Shown here piece after piece: positions 37,488-48,200 of a DNA stretch of 64,000 bases. Position 1 is the first letter of the stretch. The number at the start of each line of letters is the position of its first letter. This DNA is from a virus, in the IMG/VR virus record IMGVR_UViG_3300042465_002598, positions 1-64,000 of that record, one strand, 5' to 3'. Under the pieces are notes generated by a model that saw nothing but the letters and a program-made list of their open reading frames with translations, ran no database searches and had not been told where the DNA came from. Position numbers and translations under genes: made by a program.

Positions 37488-38836
37488 GTATCTGGGCAAA
37501 TGTTGTCAAGCGGTTCACATCGCCTTCGCTGCCAAGGCCACCAGCGGAGTATGAGCAGAGCTACCAAAACAACTTCATCAACATCCTTCGTCTGTACTTT
37601 AACCAGTTAGACGAGCTTCTGAGGCAAATCGTGTCAGCACAACCCGTAAGCGTCAATTTCTACGGCAGTGCGGTTGATGCGTTTGGCCGCGCCAGAACGA
37701 GCCTGCCTTACACGCTCTTTGACTCTCAGAACCGCTACGAGAAGAACGACCTGTTTAGCGAGACCACCGCCACGGGCGGGACGGTGACGTACACGGCCAA
37801 CGAGAGCACGGTCAACCTGAACGTCACGACAAGCAGCGGCTCCGAGGTTGTGCGTCAGACGCTCCGCTCTTTCCCTTACCAGCCGGGTAAGGGCCTGTTG
37901 GCAATGAACACCTTCGTCATGGGCGCGGCGCAGGCGAACTTGCGGATGCGGGTGGGGTACTTCAACACGGAGAACGGCGTCTTCTTTGAGCGCGACGGCT
38001 CGGCGTTGTACATGGTGCGCCGCACCTACGTGTCGGGCACTGCCGTGGATACGCGAGTGGCGCAGACAGACTGGAACGGCGACAAACTCAACGGCACGGG
38101 GGACTCAGGGTTCACCCTTGACCTGACCAAGGCGCAAATCTTCTGGGAGGACTTTGAGTGGCTGGGCGTGGGCTCGGTGCGGTGCGGGTTCGTCATTGAC
38201 GGGCAGACCATCGTCTGCCACACGTTCAACAATGCAAACAACCTGACCACCGTCTACATGACCACGGCGATCCTGCCCGTGCGGTACGAGGTCACAAACA
38301 CCGGAGCCACTGCCGCGTCGGCAACGCTCAAGCAAATCTGCTCCACGGTGATCTCCGAGGGCGGCTACGAGAAGAAAGTGGTTCCGACCGTGGTCAGGAT
38401 GACAACGGCCAACACGAACATTGGCAGTGCTTTTGTCCCGTTGATGTCGATCCGGCTGGCCTCGGGCAGGACGGGCGCGGTCATCGTGCCTGATGGGTAC
38501 TCGGTGCTCCCTACAGCGTCTTCGTCCGTGACGTTTGAGGTCGTCGCAGTCAAGAACCCCACCCTGACCGGCGCGTCCTGGGGGGCAACGGACTCCAACA
38601 ACGTTGAGCGAGACCTGTCGGCCACGAGCTACACGGGCGGCACGATTGTGTTTTCGCAGTACGTACTGGCTTCAAACCAGTCCAGCGGCCTGATCGGAAA
38701 CGGTCAAGAATACAACTGGGAGTTGCAGCTTGGCGCTACCATCGGGGGTGTGAGTGACATTTACACCATCGCCGTCCGGGCGCTCAGCGGCACGCAGACA
38801 GCCATCGGCTCCATGTCCTTCTGGGATTTGACATGA
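37484..38836 (+). CDS. Tail structural protein, 450 aa
   Basis: GTG start overlapping the previous stop (GTGA). The N-terminal 55 residues are helical (YQNNFINILRLYFNQLDELL), possibly a docking part. The rest is beta-rich (VSVNFYGSAVDAFGRARTSL; VFFERDGSALYMVRRTY; GGTIVFSQYVLASNQSSGLI). It may be a needle, tail spike base or adhesin; no lyase motif is visible. Confidence 0.65.
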   Translation: MSIWANVVKRFTSPSLPRPPAEYEQSYQNNFINILRLYFNQLDELLRQIVSAQPVSVNFYGSAVDAFGRARTSLPYTLFDSQNRYEKNDLFSETTATGGTVTYTANESTVNLNVTTSSGSEVVRQTLRSFPYQPGKGLLAMNTFVMGAAQANLRMRVGYFNTENGVFFERDGSALYMVRRTYVSGTAVDTRVAQTDWNGDKLNGTGDSGFTLDLTKAQIFWEDFEWLGVGSVRCGFVIDGQTIVCHTFNNANNLTTVYMTTAILPVRYEVTNTGATAASATLKQICSTVISEGGYEKKVVPTVVRMTTANTNIGSAFVPLMSIRLASGRTGAVIVPDGYSVLPTASSSVTFEVVAVKNPTLTGASWGATDSNNVERDLSATSYTGGTIVFSQYVLASNQSSGLIGNGQEYNWELQLGATIGGVSDIYTIAVRALSGTQTAIGSMSFWDLT

Positions 38837-41148
38837 TCGACCGCAGACTCATGGGTGAGGGAGACGACTTCTTCAACCCCAGGGACGCCTCGTTCCTGAC
38901 AAATATCGTTGGTGGCACTACCGCCGCTCCCGCCGCATCTCCTGCCGCTGTCTCCCCCTCTGACTGGGCGCGCACTTACCTAGACACTTACCGCACCCCG
39001 GGCAGCGAAGAAGTTCTAGCGTACGAGACAAAGCCGTATGAGTTTGGGGCAAGAGACGAAGATATCCTTCGTTCGCTCGGGTTTACAGGTGGCGCACTCA
39101 AAGATGTAACAGAGGGCTTCGGAGAGTACGCCAACACCTACCAAGAGCTAAGCCCCGAAGCACAAGAGTTTCTCCGTCAAGGCGGCTACCAACTCGCGTC
39201 CAAGCGTGGCAAAGGCGGAGATTGGTTCACGGCTCTGGACCCCACTGGTAAGGCGGTCGGGCAGTCGTTCTTCCGCGAAGACCCAAAAGACAGTGCTGCG
39301 GTAAACCTTGGGTTTGCCGCTTTTCAAGCCATGATTGGCAATCTTGCCGGTCCAGGCATGGCGCTTGTAAACGCCGCTCGTGCTGCGGATCAGGGGGACA
39401 TCCTTGGTGTCATTGCTTCCGGCGCATCCGGCCTCGGCGGGCTTGGCGCGGTTCCGGCAGACCTTGCCAAGACTGTTGGACAGGCTGCTCAGGTTGGGCG
39501 TGCCATTCAGCGTGAAGACCCACTCGGCCTCTTGGCCTCTGGTTCAGCGTTGCTCGATGTCAAGAATATCGCCGGGATGCCGGTCAAAGATGTATTGAAC
39601 TACGGCAAAGTCGCTCAGGCTATTGCTAACGAAGACCCGTTGGCGGCGCTTATGGCGCTTGGAAACACGCCGGTCGGTAAGGACATGAAGCCCTCAACGG
39701 AAATCACAAATCCGCTGAGCATTGTGTCGAATCTGTACAGCGCTTCGCAGGGCGACCCGCGTGCGTTGCTTGACGCCATAAAGACCATTGGTTATGAGGC
39801 AGAGGCCCGTTCAGTTGATGAACCGTCCGCGCCCAAGACAACCGACCCGATCCTCTCACAGATCATCGATGCGTTTCAGAACGCAGACCTTGGCAGTGCA
39901 GGTGTAGGGACGCAGGTGGCGTCTACGGGCGACGATGTGCTGTCGCTGCTTGGCGGCTCCAAGATCACGAGTGGCCTAGACCCTGACGAGATTCTTGCCG
40001 GGTCCGTTGCTGAGCGGGCGAGCGACGAAGAACTACTCAGGTACATCCTGCCGGATTACTTGTTTGATAGGAGCACTGCCGACCAACGCATCGAGATCAC
40101 CGCACCGCCTGAACCCATTCCGCCCACGCTCGACGTTGATGAGATTCTTCGCACGCCGATTCCACGGGAAGACTTGGGTATCTCGGCAACTCCAGCCGAC
40201 CAACGCATCGAGATTACTGCGCCGCCTGAACCCATTCCGCCCACGCTTGATGTCGAAGAGATTCTTCGCACACCGATTCCTCTGGAGGACATCGGCGTTC
40301 CCGCTACGCCGGTAGATCAGCGGGTAGAAGTCGTAGCTCCACGCAGCACCCCTGAACCCATTCCGCCCACGCTTGATGTCGAAGAGATTCTTCGCACACC
40401 GATTCCTTTGGAAGACATCGGCGTTCCGCCCACTCCTGCTGATCAGCGGGTGGAGGTTGTAGCTCCGCGAGGCACCCCTGAACCCATTCCGCCCACGCTT
40501 GATGTCGAAGAGATTCTTCGCACACCGATTCCTTTGGAAGACATCGGCGTCCCGCCCACTCCCGCTGACCAAAGGATAGAAGTTGTAGCTCCGCGAGGCA
40601 CCCCCGCACCTATCCCGCCTGTACTCGACGTTGACGAGATTCTTCGCACACCGATTCCTCTGGAGGACATCGGCGTTCCCGCTACGCCTGTTCTTGAGCC
40701 TCTGACGGATGGTGAGCGGCGGTTTGACGTAAAGGAAGGCGAGCCTGCCCGGGTAGAGATTGTTGCGCCGCGTGGTGGAATCGAGCCAATCCCTCCCATA
40801 CTCGACGTTGACGAGATTCTTCGCACACCGATTCCTCTGGAGGACATCGGCGTTCCCGCTACGCCTGTTCTAGACTACCCCCCGCCAGCACCCACCCCTG
40901 CTCCGGCTCCGGCTCCGGCTCCTGCGCCCGCATCTCCCCCCGCCGCTCCTACTCCTCCCCCTGCTCCGGCTCCTGCGGCAAAACCCAAGGACATGGACTG
41001 GCTTGCATTGCTGGCGCTTCTCGGCCAGCAGGGGCAGCGGGCACCAGAACCCTACCAAGTTGCGCAGATTACTGCGCGCTCTCCCTTCGGGTCGATACTG
41101 GACGACGAAACATCGCAGGACGACCTACTGAGAATTCTGAGAGGTTGA
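38833..41148 (+). CDS. Internal virion-type protein with tandem Pro-rich repeats, 771 aa
   Basis: ATG overlaps the upstream stop (ATGA). The N-terminal half is Ala/Gly/Leu-rich, with helical bundles that could insert in a membrane (AVNLGFAAFQAMIGNLAGPG; VIASGASGLGGLGAVPADLA). Residues about 417-680 hold six repeats of roughly 39-42 residues with PIPPTLDVEEILRTPIPLED, then GVPATP. A Pro/Ala tract and a short helix (DMDWLALLALLGQQG) close it. Proteins of this place in podoviruses are ejected into the cell. Repeats may act as a flexible spacer. Confidence 0.65.
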   Translation: MIDRRLMGEGDDFFNPRDASFLTNIVGGTTAAPAASPAAVSPSDWARTYLDTYRTPGSEEVLAYETKPYEFGARDEDILRSLGFTGGALKDVTEGFGEYANTYQELSPEAQEFLRQGGYQLASKRGKGGDWFTALDPTGKAVGQSFFREDPKDSAAVNLGFAAFQAMIGNLAGPGMALVNAARAADQGDILGVIASGASGLGGLGAVPADLAKTVGQAAQVGRAIQREDPLGLLASGSALLDVKNIAGMPVKDVLNYGKVAQAIANEDPLAALMALGNTPVGKDMKPSTEITNPLSIVSNLYSASQGDPRALLDAIKTIGYEAEARSVDEPSAPKTTDPILSQIIDAFQNADLGSAGVGTQVASTGDDVLSLLGGSKITSGLDPDEILAGSVAERASDEELLRYILPDYLFDRSTADQRIEITAPPEPIPPTLDVDEILRTPIPREDLGISATPADQRIEITAPPEPIPPTLDVEEILRTPIPLEDIGVPATPVDQRVEVVAPRSTPEPIPPTLDVEEILRTPIPLEDIGVPPTPADQRVEVVAPRGTPEPIPPTLDVEEILRTPIPLEDIGVPPTPADQRIEVVAPRGTPAPIPPVLDVDEILRTPIPLEDIGVPATPVLEPLTDGERRFDVKEGEPARVEIVAPRGGIEPIPPILDVDEILRTPIPLEDIGVPATPVLDYPPPAPTPAPAPAPAPAPASPPAAPTPPPAPAPAAKPKDMDWLALLALLGQQGQRAPEPYQVAQITARSPFGSILDDETSQDDLLRILRG
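40079..40874 (+). repeat. Six tandem coding repeats
   Basis: Units of 117-126 bases encode DQR(I/V)E(I/V)(T/V)AP plus PEPIPPTLDVEEILRTPIPL and EDIGVPATP. Five are contiguous; the sixth is separated by an insertion of about 18 codons near 40690-40755. Several units are nearly identical in DNA, so unequal recombination can change their number. Confidence 0.9.
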
Positions 41149-41149
41149 T

Positions 41150-41959
41150 ATGAACGACGACGAAAAGTACGGCATCGGTGATGCCCAGCAGTTTTTTGGT
41201 AATGTTGCGCCGTGGGCTCAGGAGTTCTACAGTAACGAGGGGCGTAATTACACGACGCCCATTACCACGGACGAAGGCTACTACAGTAACGAGGGGCGTA
41301 ATTACACGACACCCATTATCACGGACGAAGGCTACTACAGTAACGAGGGGCGCAACTACCCAACGCCTGAATCTACCCAAGGCCCAGGTGGTAGTCCTAT
41401 AAATGCCTCGATGGCGACAGGTTTGGACAGGTTCTTAAACGCCCTCAAAGGTCTTGGCTCCAAGGCGGGTAATTTTGCCCAGACCCCCCAGGGCATCATG
41501 TCTCTGCTGGCTGCACTGGCTGCGTACAGAGATCGCGCTCGTCCGTCCGGTGGTGGGACAACGATGGCTTATGCAGGCCCCAAGCCGGTGACGCGCACGA
41601 TGACGCAGGGCAAGTACGGACCCATCGCCCAATACGCAGCCCAAGGCGGGCTCATGCAAGCCTACGCCCAAGGCGGACACGTGAAGATGGAAGATGGTGG
41701 TTTCGTGCTGACCAAGCGGGCCGTTGATGGCGCAGGTGGTCCAAAAGGCTTGGCGGCGCTGATGCCGCAGGCTAGAATGATCCAAGGCCCCGGCACGGGC
41801 ACGAGCGATAGTATCCCGGCCAGCATCCAAGGCCGCAGCGGTGTCACTCCCGCCAAGGTATCAAACGGTGAAGCGTACGTTCCCCGTAAGGCGGTTGAAG
41901 ACGCCGGAGGCCCCGAAGCCATGTACGCGCTGATGCACAAACTCCAGCGGAGGGCATGA
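41150..41959 (+). CDS. Virion protein with N-terminal 18-aa repeats, 269 aa
   Basis: Residues 26-70 carry three tandem copies of YSNEGRNYTTPITTDEGY. After a helical part (LLAALAAYRDRARP) comes YAAQGGLMQAYAQGGHVK and the C-terminal pattern MIQGPGTGTSDSIPASIQGR, then ARVSNGEAYVPRKAV-like text ending in LMHKLQRRA, familiar from internal or tail proteins of many phages. Function unknown; probably virion. Confidence 0.65.
   Translation: MNDDEKYGIGDAQQFFGNVAPWAQEFYSNEGRNYTTPITTDEGYYSNEGRNYTTPIITDEGYYSNEGRNYPTPESTQGPGGSPINASMATGLDRFLNALKGLGSKAGNFAQTPQGIMSLLAALAAYRDRARPSGGGTTMAYAGPKPVTRTMTQGKYGPIAQYAAQGGLMQAYAQGGHVKMEDGGFVLTKRAVDGAGGPKGLAALMPQARMIQGPGTGTSDSIPASIQGRSGVTPAKVSNGEAYVPRKAVEDAGGPEAMYALMHKLQRRA
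41228..41370 (+). repeat. 54-bp tandem coding repeat, 2.6 copies
   Basis: Copies start at 41228, 41282 and 41336; the first two differ at very few bases. Each encodes 18 residues of the N terminus of the 41150-41959 protein. Confidence 0.9.
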
Positions 41960-43506
41960 TGGCTAATACGTGGTACAGCCCGACACTAGGTAAGTCCTTT
42001 GACTTCGCTGAAGGATATACACCCCCAACAAGCGAAGGTTGGACGCAAGGCTCTTCCGCAACATCTATGGTGCCCAACACAACGCCGACTACTACGTCCA
42101 ACCCTGTAGGCGGTGCAACGACTGCGGGACTTGACCCAACTCAGTCCACTCTCTCCCCCAACTTCTCACAGTATGCCTACAACATGCTGGGGAAGGCGGA
42201 GGGGCTCGCCAACCTGCCATATCAGGAGTACACAGGTCAGCGCTTTGCTGGCCCTTCGGCGCTTCAGCAGCAGGCGTTCCAGGGACTTGGCGCACTTGGC
42301 CCTTCGGCAGGTACTCAGGCCGGGGTGCAGGCAGCGCAGGGCGCACTGACGGGGCTCCAGAATTTGCAGCCCTACCAAGCGGGCACGTTCAATGTTCCGG
42401 GTGTCAGTGCGCAGCAAATCTCAGCCAATTACCAAGCACCGACCGCCTTTACCCCGTCAGACATCTCTTCCACCTTCAAGGCACCAACGCCTTATCAAGC
42501 GGGTACGTTCCAGACGGGCTACACGCCCGGGGCGTTTGATACAGGGCTTGGAGGTGTTAAGTCCATTCAGGAGTACATGTCGCCGTATCAGCAGGGCGTC
42601 GTTGACATCCAGGCTCGTGAAGCTCGGCGGCAGGCGGATATCGGACGGCAGGCAGAGCAGGCGCGTCTTGCTCAGGCCGGTGCCTATGGCGGCTCTCGTC
42701 AGGCCATCATGGAGGCTGAGCGCCAGCGCAACCTCGGTCAGCAGATCGGGGATATCCAAGAGAAGGGCCTTCAGTCTGCGTATGACCGTGCGCTTCAGCA
42801 GCGTCTCCAAGAGTCGGGTCTTGGCCTTCAGGCTCAAGAAATGGGGGAGCGGGCCAAACAGTTCGGTGTCACCTCGGGGCTTCAGGCCCAGCAGATGGGT
42901 GAGACATCGCGGCAGTTTGCTGCACAGCAGGGCATGACCGCTGCTCAACTCCAAGCGCAGTTCGGGCTCGACGCGGCCAAGGCAAACGAGCTTTCTCGCC
43001 AGTTTGGCTACCAGCAGCAGATGACGGCGCAACAGCTTCGGGCGCAGTTCGGACTCGACGCGGCCAAGGCCAACCAGATGGCCTCACTCCAGGCAGCGCA
43101 GGCCACGCAGAACGCAGCGATGGAGGCGCAACGCTTGCAGGAGCAGTCCCGCCAGTTTGGTGCGAACTACGGACTCCAGGGGCTTCAAGCACAGGTGGGG
43201 GCTGCGGGCACGCTCGGCACGCTTGGCGGGCAAGAATTCCAGCAGGGGCTTAGTGCGTTGCAGCAACAGCTTGCAGCCGGGGCCACACAGCAGCAGTTTG
43301 AGCAGCAGCCGCTGGACTTCGGTTATCAGCAGTTCCAAGAGTCTATGAAGTACCCTTATCAGCAGGCGACGTTCATGCAGAGTATGTTGCAGGGTATGCC
43401 GCTGGCTTCGCGTCCGTATGACTCAGGGGCCTCTGGGATGACTTCCGCGCTTCAGGGCGGGCTGAGTTCGTTGGCGTTGCTCAAGGCGTTGGGGATCGGG
43501 GGCTAA
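41956..43506 (+). CDS. Gln/Ala-rich coiled-coil virion protein, 516 aa
   Basis: ATG 41956 or 41959 follows GGAGGGC and overlaps the upstream stop. After a Thr/Pro-rich head, residues about 180-440 form a long coiled coil with repeated AQQ(M/L)xETSRQFAxQ and QAQFGLDAAKANELSRQFGY units. YMSPYQQGVVDIQAREARRQ and QAGAYGGSRQAIMEAERQRN are recurrent in phage internal or tail-tip proteins. Probably an ejected core or tail-tube component. Confidence 0.7.
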   Translation: MMANTWYSPTLGKSFDFAEGYTPPTSEGWTQGSSATSMVPNTTPTTTSNPVGGATTAGLDPTQSTLSPNFSQYAYNMLGKAEGLANLPYQEYTGQRFAGPSALQQQAFQGLGALGPSAGTQAGVQAAQGALTGLQNLQPYQAGTFNVPGVSAQQISANYQAPTAFTPSDISSTFKAPTPYQAGTFQTGYTPGAFDTGLGGVKSIQEYMSPYQQGVVDIQAREARRQADIGRQAEQARLAQAGAYGGSRQAIMEAERQRNLGQQIGDIQEKGLQSAYDRALQQRLQESGLGLQAQEMGERAKQFGVTSGLQAQQMGETSRQFAAQQGMTAAQLQAQFGLDAAKANELSRQFGYQQQMTAQQLRAQFGLDAAKANQMASLQAAQATQNAAMEAQRLQEQSRQFGANYGLQGLQAQVGAAGTLGTLGGQEFQQGLSALQQQLAAGATQQQFEQQPLDFGYQQFQESMKYPYQQATFMQSMLQGMPLASRPYDSGASGMTSALQGGLSSLALLKALGIGG

Positions 43507-43508
43507 GC

Positions 43509-45206
43509 ATGTTCGCACAGTCGCAGGGTATTCAGGGGCTCCCCAGCGCTCAACAAGCGCCGGGGCAAGGGGCGGGGATGGCTCCGGGTCAGGCTGCGCC
43601 GCAGCAGGTGGTCCCACAGAAACAGAGCGCTACGCCCGCGTCGAAGATTGCCGCCCTTGAGTCGCAGCTAATCCCGCTGAGTCCGGGTAACGCGGCGATG
43701 CTGGAACAGCGCAAGATGCAACTCATGCAGATGTATGCGCAAGAGCCCACGATTGAACTGCTTGAGAGGCTGACCAAGACAGCGGAGGCAATCAAGACCG
43801 CCAATGCTCAGACCCAGCAGCAAGCGATGGCCGCGTATGCCCAGCAGGGTCCACAGACTGTTGCGGATATGGTCAGGCAAGACGCGATGGCAACCACGCC
43901 CGCCGCTCAGGGCGGCATCATGCAGGGCTTCTCGGGCGGTGGTGCGGTTGCGTTCCAGAGCGGTGGCTACGCCCCTGACTACCAAGACGCACGCCGGTTT
44001 GGTATTGATTTGAGCCCTTACGATTCCCCCGCAGTTCGCGCCCAAAAACTAGAACGCCTCAAGAAGATGCGCGAGTTTGAAGCGCAGATGGCACAGGGCC
44101 GTGCCGAGATTCCTACGGAGGCGGGACTCGCAGCGGCGGAAGCTGCTTCTGAAACCCAACGCCTGAAGGCACGACCGACTAACGTCATGGGGCAGATTGC
44201 CCCCACCCCTCAACGCGCACCTCGTCCGGGTACTGGTCGCCCTGCCGCTGCCCCTGCTCCCGCCGCTGCGGCTCCTACGCCTGAGGTAACCCCTGCGCCC
44301 AAGACCGACAACTGGGCTGACATCGAACAGCAGGGGCTCAAGGGCATCGCTGCCTTGCAGGATGTGTACCGCAAGCAGAGCGAAGTGGACCCGGAGCTTG
44401 CGCGCCTCCGTGGGGCTGCGTACGAGTCGGCTCAAAGCATCGCTCAGCGTCGGGAGCGTGATCGCCTTGCCGCGCTTGAAGCGGCTCAGAGGGCTGCGTC
44501 TGCACCCCTGCTTGACAGTCAAGAAGCTATGCTCCACCTTGCCGGGTCTATCAACAGCAGGATGCGGGCGGGTGATGCGCTTAGCGCAATGGCTGGCACC
44601 GCTGGTGGCATCCGTGGCGAGCAGCGCAAGGCGCTTGAAGCAGCCCAGCGTGAGAGTCGTCTGGAGCAGAACGCCATCGATCAACTCAACCAAGCGCTGG
44701 CCGAGAAGCGTGTGGCGGATCGCAGCGGTGACGTTGATCGGATGCGTGCAGCGGATACCAAGGTGGCCGAGGCCCAACTCAAGGTCACTGAACTGCGTTC
44801 CAACGTCCAAGAGAAACGTGCTACCGAAGCAGATCGCGCTGAACAGCGGGCGCTTACGAAGCGAGGGCAGGACATCACCCGGCAAACATCTCTTGATGTG
44901 GCGCGTATTGGAGCATCGGCTCGGGAAGGTACCGCCGATGTCGCCCAACAGCGCCTTGCGATCCAAGCTATGCGGGCCGATCCTAACTACGCTTCGGTAG
45001 TGAAGGAATTGACTGAGGCGCAGAAAGTAGCCGCGATCAGCAAGTCCCCCGCTGCCCAGGCCCGCCTGTCCGCTGCCAAGGCCGCTGCCAGCAATTTGGC
45101 TAACGCGTACGGAGTGAATCCTGCTATGGTGGGCGGTGCAGCACCTGCTGCACCTACTGACACCGCAGCGCCTGCGGGTTGGGGCAAGGCAACCGAGGTA
45201 AAGTAA
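43509..45206 (+). CDS. Internal virion-type coiled-coil protein, 565 aa
   Basis: Two bases after the previous stop. The head is Gln/Pro-rich, then GGIMQGFSGGGAVAFQSGGY appears near residue 135, a short Gly-rich motif also seen in other virion proteins here (41150-41959). The C-terminal 250 residues are Ala/Arg/Glu coiled coil (RVADRSGDVDRMRAADTKVA; KAAASNLANAYGVNPA). It is probably a core protein acting with the 516-aa and 2249-aa proteins. Confidence 0.7.
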   Translation: MFAQSQGIQGLPSAQQAPGQGAGMAPGQAAPQQVVPQKQSATPASKIAALESQLIPLSPGNAAMLEQRKMQLMQMYAQEPTIELLERLTKTAEAIKTANAQTQQQAMAAYAQQGPQTVADMVRQDAMATTPAAQGGIMQGFSGGGAVAFQSGGYAPDYQDARRFGIDLSPYDSPAVRAQKLERLKKMREFEAQMAQGRAEIPTEAGLAAAEAASETQRLKARPTNVMGQIAPTPQRAPRPGTGRPAAAPAPAAAAPTPEVTPAPKTDNWADIEQQGLKGIAALQDVYRKQSEVDPELARLRGAAYESAQSIAQRRERDRLAALEAAQRAASAPLLDSQEAMLHLAGSINSRMRAGDALSAMAGTAGGIRGEQRKALEAAQRESRLEQNAIDQLNQALAEKRVADRSGDVDRMRAADTKVAEAQLKVTELRSNVQEKRATEADRAEQRALTKRGQDITRQTSLDVARIGASAREGTADVAQQRLAIQAMRADPNYASVVKELTEAQKVAAISKSPAAQARLSAAKAAASNLANAYGVNPAMVGGAAPAAPTDTAAPAGWGKATEVK

Positions 45207-45208
45207 TC

Positions 45209-48200
45209 ATGCCGGTCTACCAGATCACGGCACCAAACGGCAGAACGTACCGCATCGAAGGACCGCCCGGTGCCAGTGATGCAGACGTAGCTCAGGCTGT
45301 TCTTGCCCAATACCCCGAAGCGGGGAAACCACCCGCCGAGTCCACCATCATGGGCGAGATCGTCCGTGGTGGTAAGCAGCTTACCTCGTCTGTTCGCACA
45401 GGGCTTGGTAGCCTCACCGCGCCGGAAGAAGCTGCGCTGGCTGGGTTGGAGCGTGGTGAGAAGATCGCTGCCGAGGCCGGAGAAGGTCCGTCCTTTGCCG
45501 CCGTACGCAAGGCGTACGAGGAGCGTGGCTTGTTGCCCGCCGCAGGAGAGGTGGCGTCTCAGATTCCCCGGGCGGTTGCAGGGCAGCTTCCGCAACTGGC
45601 TGCGATGGCTGGTGGTGCGCGGCTTGGTGCAATGGCAGGGGCAGGGATCGGCTCTATCGTTCCCGTAGTAGGTACTGGTGCCGGTGCGCTTGTTGGCGGT
45701 GTCCTTGGTGCTGGGGCCACGCTGCTGCCGCAGTTCATGGGGGCCAACGTCGAGCGTCAGGCGAAAGAGCAACTTGAACGCGGCGAGCCGGTCAGCATCG
45801 ACCGGACCAAAGCCTACGGCGCTGCGGCAGGACAAGCGGCGGTTGAGAGCGCGGGCACTGCGTTCGTCTTGGGCAAGCGGGTTGTCAAGGGCGTCCTTGG
45901 CATCACAGACGATGCTGCACTTACCACCGCCAAGGCGGGGAAAGCATTGGAAGAGACCGCAAAGCGGTCGCTTGCCGCGTCCGCTGGACGCGGGGCTCTC
46001 CGTGGCACTGCCGAGATTCCGGTCGAAATCGCCCAGGCTGTGATTGAGCGGGCGCAGGCGGGGCTGGACCTGACCTCTCCTGAGGCGATGGAAGAGTACG
46101 GCGAGAACGCGTACCTCGCTGGCCTTGTGGGTCCGACGATTGGTAGCGCAGCGAACGTCGTAGAACGACGGGGCGCGCAGCGTGCGCTGGCTGCCACGGC
46201 TCCTCCGGTAGAGGCCCCCATCGAACGTGCAGAACGGCTGAAAGCCGAGAAGGCAGCGGCTGAAACCCCGCCCCCTGCGCCTCCGGTGACCGAACCCGCG
46301 CCCCCTCCCGTCGTTGAAACCCCTGCGCCTCCTCCGGTGGCCGAGACTCCTGCGCCTCCTCCGGTGGCCGAGACCCCGGCACCGCCCGTCGAAGAGCCCA
46401 AGGTCAGGAAACCCGGTGAGCCCCCCGCCACTGGCTTACAACCTGCTGACATTGAAGCGCTTGGCATCAGCAAGAAGCAGCCGATCTACCGGCGCATGCT
46501 GGGCAAAGACATGAACGATCCCGCGCAGCGGGATGCCATCCTCGCTGACATCGAGAACTACCTGACCAGAGGGAACGGTAGCGAGGAGTCCCGCGCCAAG
46601 CTGACAGAGTTCAAAGCCAAGTTCGCCCCCGCTGCCCCTGCCGCACCGCCTACTACGGAGACACCAAGTGCTGATGCAACTCAACCAGAAGCAGGTGGAG
46701 CAGGCGCTCCAGTGGCTGGCGAGCCCGGTGCAGGAGCCGCCCCCGGAGGGGCTGGAGTCACTGAGCCAAGTGGAGTGGTTCCTCCTGTCGCGGATGCTCA
46801 ACAGCCTGCTGGAGGAGAAGGACAGCAACCCGCTCCAATAACGCCCCCTGCGCCCGCTCCTGCTCCCGCTCCCGCGCCCGCTCCTGCCCCGGCCCCGGCC
46901 CCCACGCCTGCTCAAGTCGAGCAGGAACTCACCGCACTGGTTGAGTCTGGGCGGATCACCGAGGAGCAGGCAGCGACATACCGCGAGGAACTGCTGGGCG
47001 AAGCGGAAGAAGCCCCCCAGACCGCGATGGGGCAGGCGTTTCAGAAGCAGGTGGACAGCCTCAAGGCGCAGATGGATGCCTTGCGTCAGAAGAGCGGGAA
47101 GAAGCCAGCACCGAAGTCCAAGAACCGGGCGAAGTTTGATGAGTTGGAAGCACAACTCCAAACCCTCCTGCCTGCTGAAACCGGCCCACTCAAGGAGAAA
47201 TTAAAGAAGGCGGGGGCAACGGCTGTTGTTACGTCATCTAACGTAGTAAGAGAAGCAGAGAAACTTGAAAAGCAAGCTGCTGAACTTGAAGCCAAAGAAG
47301 GAAGGGTTACGCCGGAAGTAGCAGGACTGCGTTCGCGGGCAGCGTCTTTGAGGGACGCGTCGGCTCCGGTGATTGACATCCCAGCAGTCCGCAAGGCGCT
47401 TAAGAATCGTGGCCCGAAGATGCTCAAGGCGGTACTGACCTACATCGGCGTCGATGAGGATGGTAACTACCTGCCAACCACTTACTCTACCGACGAAGCT
47501 GCGGAGTCTGTTGGCTTGAAGAAAAGCTCCGGCTCAAACGTACGGCGTATTGCGGAAGCATTGGGTATCACAGAGGATGTCCGGAGCCGTTTCCATGCAG
47601 CTCAGACCGGCGTTGTCGGTATCGCCAAGAATGTATCTGAGGCAAGTCTATCTGGTATCTCGGTAGAGAACCCTAAGGCGGGGGTTTTGTATGAGGCTCC
47701 TGTAAAGCCAGTCTCGACCGATGCTGAATACGACGCCCTTGTTGCCAGAGTAAAAGAGCTTGAAGTTAACGGGAAAGAGCCTGAGAAGGGTAGTCCCAAC
47801 TTCAAAGCGTACAAGACTGCTGAGAAAGCACTTAGACAAGCAACACCAGCGGCACCGAGTTTCCTACGCCCCGCCTTAACTAAGATTGGTCAGCTTGACT
47901 TCACCAAGCTCGACATGCGCCAACTGGCGGACATCTACTCCCGCGCCTCCCGGTACGACGCCAAGGACAACGCGGAGGTGATGCAGCAGTTGAACAGCGA
48001 AGTCGAGGCACGGCGCAAAGCAGATCGGAAAGGTACCGACGCAGCCGTCAACCGTGCTTATGGGAAGTTGGTCGAGGAAGAGGAAACTCAGGCAGAGACG
48101 GAAGTCGAAACTGTCGAGGAAGCGCCGGAAGAGGTCGAGGTCGAGGTCGAAGACAGGACTGCGCGGCTGAGTGATGAGGACGTTAACTACCGCACTATTC

